From Pseudomonadota bacterium (lineage in GTDB: Bacteria; Pseudomonadota; Alphaproteobacteria; Caulobacterales; Aquidulcibacteraceae): a DNA stretch of 14,123 nucleotides. Numbering within the stretch: the stretch's first letter is position 1; every line of letters starts with the position of its first letter. Location of the stretch: contig JAEWNX010000140.1 of the NCBI GenBank assembly GCA_023461135.1, positions 1 to 14,123 of the forward strand, read 5' to 3'. Under the pieces are notes generated by a model that did no database searches, was not told where the DNA came from, and saw only the letters and a list, made by a program, of their open reading frames with translations. The translations under genes were made by a program, and so were the position numbers. Shown here piece after piece: positions 11,600 to 14,123 of this stretch.

Positions 11600-13841
11600 A
11601 CCGCGTCAGCGAGATCGCGCTGTCGCCGAACTGGATCGGCGTCGTATCCGCGGGCCGTCGCGCCCGCATGGCCTTCGCCGCCTCGACGCGCAGGTCAGGC
11701 GTCTGCCCGATGATGAACCAGTCCGCATCCACGTCCGCGTTGAGCACGACTTCGATGTCGACGCCGTCGCATGCGCGGCCCTGGCACGCCACACTCATGA
11801 AATCGATCGGCTCACCGCCCGTATCGGCAAAATCCGTCTCAACGCCGTTCACGCGAACACGCTGGGGTGCGGCGCTCAACGGAATGCGCACCGTGGCGCG
11901 ATAGGCGCCGTTCATGACGAGCCGCGCCCGCACGATCTGTTCATCGCCATCTTGCACCACACTGAGGTTCTCAAGAGCCGGCGTTGGAATCTGTTCCGCG
12001 TCCGCTGGCGCAGCCCACGTCTCAACCAGATCGCCGGGCAGAATGAACGCGCGCTCGAAATCGCCGCGCAGCTCGCGCGGCAGCGCACGTTGCGCCGAGC
12101 CCGCAAGCAAGCGCGCCTCGCCGTCGGTTGCGTCGAGGAAATAGGAGAGGTTGAGCGGATGCGGACGCGCCTCGCTCATGGCTGGCGTGAGGGCCGCCAA
12201 TATCACCGCAACAACAGACGCCCCGCCCAGCACACATGCGGCGCCGCGCCATCGCGCTTCACCTTGCGTCTGCGTCACGACGCCGAACCAGGGCAGCAGC
12301 ACCAACGCGACCAGGATCGCAAACACGAACGGCATGCCGAAGCCGAGCGCGAGTTCGACGAGGAAGAGCGTCGGCGCCCAAACAACCAGAACCAGCAGTG
12401 CGGCCAGCCAGCGGCCGATCGCTTCGGCCGGCTTCCACACAAGCGAAACGAGCCACCCAAGCGCGTAAGCAAGCGCCGGTATCGCGAAGAGGATCGAGAC
12501 GCCGCTGGCGATGAGCGAGGCAAGGGCGCCAAACACCGCAAACCAGAACAGGCCCGCTGCGCCCGCTTGCTGCGGCGAGCGTGACGACCGCAAAACCATC
12601 ACGGCAAGCACCAGGCCCACGAAGGCCAACAGGATGCACCAGGCGCGCGTAGGTTCGGGGTAGGCAAACGCATAATCCTCGCCTGGCCGCACCAGACGGA
12701 TCGCGAAGTCCGCCGCAAACGCCGGCACGCCCGCAGCCAGAACGGCGAGCGGCGGCGCTGCGAATGCGCGCCAGCGCGCCTCTGCGCCTGCGCGCCAGAA
12801 CGCGATGAAGCTCACGACGGCGCTGATGCCAAGCGCAGCGAGCACCGCCCACACCGGCGCATGAACAAACAACCGGGAAACGATGTCCGTGTACGCCATC
12901 GCCGTCGAGACATCGGCGTCCGGCGCGCCGGCCAGGCGGCGCATCACGGCGAGCGCGGTGTCGCCCATGTGTTGCACGCTGCGCAGATCTTGCGAGGCGA
13001 TCGTGTCATGGCGCGTGTGATAATCTTCCAAGCCATCGAGGATGGCGATATTGACAACGTCGAGGCCCGGACGGGTGAGCGCAGTCACATCGGTGGAGTT
13101 CGGAAGCAGCCGATACACGTCCGCCATCACCGAATTCGCAACGGGACGAGACGCGGCGCTGTAGGCGGCGACAGCGTCGGCGTTGGGCTGATTGGATTCG
13201 AAAAACACCGCCGGCCCACGCGAGCCGCGCGCTTCCAGGTCCACCAGCGACTCCACCTGCTCCATCGGCGGGTCGCCGTTGGCGAACGCATAGGCGCCGA
13301 GCAGCGCCTGCTCCTCGCCATCGCTGAACAAGAAGATCACGCGCCGCTGCAGCCGCTCGCGCGACAAGAGGCGGGCGATCTCCAGCCAGACAGAGACGCC
13401 GATCCCGTCATCACTTGCGCCGGGCGCGGCGGGAACAGAGTCATAGTGTGCGACCGCGAGCACCGCCGGCGCATCGTCGGGCCCGATGCTGAATACGATG
13501 TTGCGCATGAGCCCGCAGTCGACGAGCGGCCCGCGCGGTTGCGGGCGGCATGCAAACGCCTCGCGCACTTCCGGCGTGAGACCCAGCGCGCCGATCTCCT
13601 GAAGCAAACGCGTCCGCGCGCCGTCCTGCGCTGCGCTGTCGACGGGGTGTGGCGTCTCATCGCCCAGGATGCGCACAAGCCGCGCCCGGGCGCTGCGCGC
13701 ATCGAACTGATCGGGGCGCGTTTGATCGCGCACCGGGTCGAGCGTGTACGCCGCGCCCGCGCACATGAACGCAACGAAAAGCGCCGCGAACAGCAACAAT
13801 GTGCGCAGCCAAGCAGGAATGGTTGAGAACGCGCCGATCAC
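11583..13841 (-). CDS. M28 family metallopeptidase with multi-TM C-terminal half
   Basis: This 752-residue membrane protein has one N-terminal membrane segment (about 12-34), an extracytoplasmic M28 zinc-aminopeptidase domain (about 60-300), about eight membrane helices (about 315-600), and a C-terminal soluble domain of about 140 residues. Predicted zinc and catalytic residues: His132 (AVAHYDSV), Asp144 (GASDDGIG), the Glu176-Glu177 pair (FSDGEEQALLG), Asp201 (SLVDLEARG) and His278 (HTRHDT). The layout resembles eukaryotic ERMP1 and yeast vacuolar Pff1; bacterial members are not well characterised. I chose GTG at 13841 (AGGG seven nt upstream) because the extension to ATG 13913 uses rare AGA, AGG and GGA codons and overlaps the upstream gene by 20 nt; ATG 13913 is still possible. 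Likely role is hydrolysis of periplasmic peptides or protein N-termini. Confidence 0.88.
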   Translation of the reverse strand: MIGAFSTIPAWLRTLLLFAALFVAFMCAGAAYTLDPVRDQTRPDQFDARSARARLVRILGDETPHPVDSAAQDGARTRLLQEIGALGLTPEVREAFACRPQPRGPLVDCGLMRNIVFSIGPDDAPAVLAVAHYDSVPAAPGASDDGIGVSVWLEIARLLSRERLQRRVIFLFSDGEEQALLGAYAFANGDPPMEQVESLVDLEARGSRGPAVFFESNQPNADAVAAYSAASRPVANSVMADVYRLLPNSTDVTALTRPGLDVVNIAILDGLEDYHTRHDTIASQDLRSVQHMGDTALAVMRRLAGAPDADVSTAMAYTDIVSRLFVHAPVWAVLAALGISAVVSFIAFWRAGAEARWRAFAAPPLAVLAAGVPAFAADFAIRLVRPGEDYAFAYPEPTRAWCILLAFVGLVLAVMVLRSSRSPQQAGAAGLFWFAVFGALASLIASGVSILFAIPALAYALGWLVSLVWKPAEAIGRWLAALLVLVVWAPTLFLVELALGFGMPFVFAILVALVLLPWFGVVTQTQGEARWRGAACVLGGASVVAVILAALTPAMSEARPHPLNLSYFLDATDGEARLLAGSAQRALPRELRGDFERAFILPGDLVETWAAPADAEQIPTPALENLSVVQDGDEQIVRARLVMNGAYRATVRIPLSAAPQRVRVNGVETDFADTGGEPIDFMSVACQGRACDGVDIEVVLNADVDADWFIIGQTPDLRVEAAKAMRARRPADTTPIQFGDSAISLTRFRPGG

Positions 13842-13893
13842 GCCGCCGCCCTGGCACCGCCTGGGCGATGGGCCAGCAAGTCCGCCGGCGATC

Positions 13894-14123
13894 TCAACCG
13901 GCGACCCTCTCATCGTTCGCCGCCTCACCCGACAACCAGCTAAAGAACGTTGCCAGTTGCTCGCGCTGCGCCGGCGGCATGTACTCGAAATTGCGGCCGC
14001 GATCGATGATCTCCCAGAAGTCCTTGCTCTCGACGTTCTCAAGCTGCCAGCGGATCTTGCGCAGCCGTTCCTCGGGCTCCTCGCGCATGTCGTCGGCGAT
14101 CGCGCGCGCGCGCGCTTCTTGCC
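13894..14123 (-). CDS. Unidentified protein, C-terminal part (5' end beyond the window)
   Basis: At least 75 codons are open to the right edge and end at TGA 13894-13896. The visible part is charged and helical without membrane segments, beginning QEARARAIADDMREEPEERL and containing ENVESKDFWEIIDRGR and NFEYMPPAQREQLATFFSWL. An internal ATG at 14088 exists, but the frame continues upstream, so this is probably the tail of a longer protein. It lies 52 nt upstream of the M28 start on the same strand and is probably co-transcribed with it. I do not recognise the family. Confidence 0.65.
   Translation of the reverse strand, partial: QEARARAIADDMREEPEERLRKIRWQLENVESKDFWEIIDRGRNFEYMPPAQREQLATFFSWLSGEAANDERVAG

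Noticed and set aside
11583..14042. Longer M28 protein starting at ATG 14042 (819 residues) or ATG 13913
   Set aside because: The 14042 extension overlaps the upstream gene by about 150 nt and is Arg/Ser-rich out-of-frame sequence. The 13913 start is less unlikely but uses rare codons before the signal-anchor segment.
14101..14115. Fifteen-base alternating CG run, possible Z-DNA or slippage tract
   Set aside because: It lies within an open frame, encoding alternating Ala and Arg, and is expected at this GC content; nothing else supports a structural role.

Overview
The window is about 65% GC by eye and almost fully coding. Genes are tightly packed, starts are often GTG or overlap the previous stop, and the gene families point to an alphaproteobacterium, most likely Caulobacterales/Hyphomonadaceae-like. 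That placement is an inference from composition, gene families and one EcfG-like promoter; no rRNA or marker gene is present. I see no tRNA, rRNA, CRISPR array, insertion sequence or phage gene.

Layout. (1) Positions 1-5157, minus strand: a giant soluble hybrid histidine kinase, cut by the left edge just inside its receiver domain. Its N-terminal two thirds is an array of HAMP-type repeats with eleven units in exact 276-bp (92-residue) register, followed by GAF, coiled coil, HisKA, HATPase and receiver. (2) 5158-5380: a 223-bp divergent intergenic region with a candidate general-stress (EcfG-type) promoter firing towards the kinase and two inverted repeats. (3) 5381-6277, plus strand: a compact three-gene operon encoding a small winged-helix-like protein and two related 3-TM proteins of the DUF5985 type. 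(4) 6274-7188, minus: a haloalkane dehalogenase of the DhlA/DhmA (HLD-I) type with its catalytic residues intact, meeting the operon tail to tail at a shared CTAG. (5) 7189-7317: a divergent promoter region with a near-perfect 25-bp dyad. (6) 7318-11599, plus: a translationally coupled trio of an exported PHP-like DUF3604 protein, a membrane-anchored SurA/PpiC-type protein and a HupE/UreJ-type membrane protein. (7) 11583-13841, minus: a membrane-embedded M28 metallopeptidase resembling eukaryotic ERMP1/Pff1, preceded by the C-terminus of an unidentified protein that runs off the right edge.

How the parts may work together. The kinase and the divergent winged-helix/DUF5985 operon look like one stress-signalling neighbourhood: a soluble multi-HAMP sensor, a small DNA-binding-like protein and paired small membrane proteins. 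The DUF3604-PPIase-HupE trio is the best candidate for an undescribed system. One message would supply a cysteine-rich, metal-site-bearing exported hydrolase-like protein, a periplasmic chaperone-like protein, and a multi-TM protein of a family linked to metal transport. A simple model is metal supply plus folding help for the DUF3604 protein, but its substrate is unknown. The dehalogenase shares a regulatory region with the trio and may share control through the 25-bp dyad.
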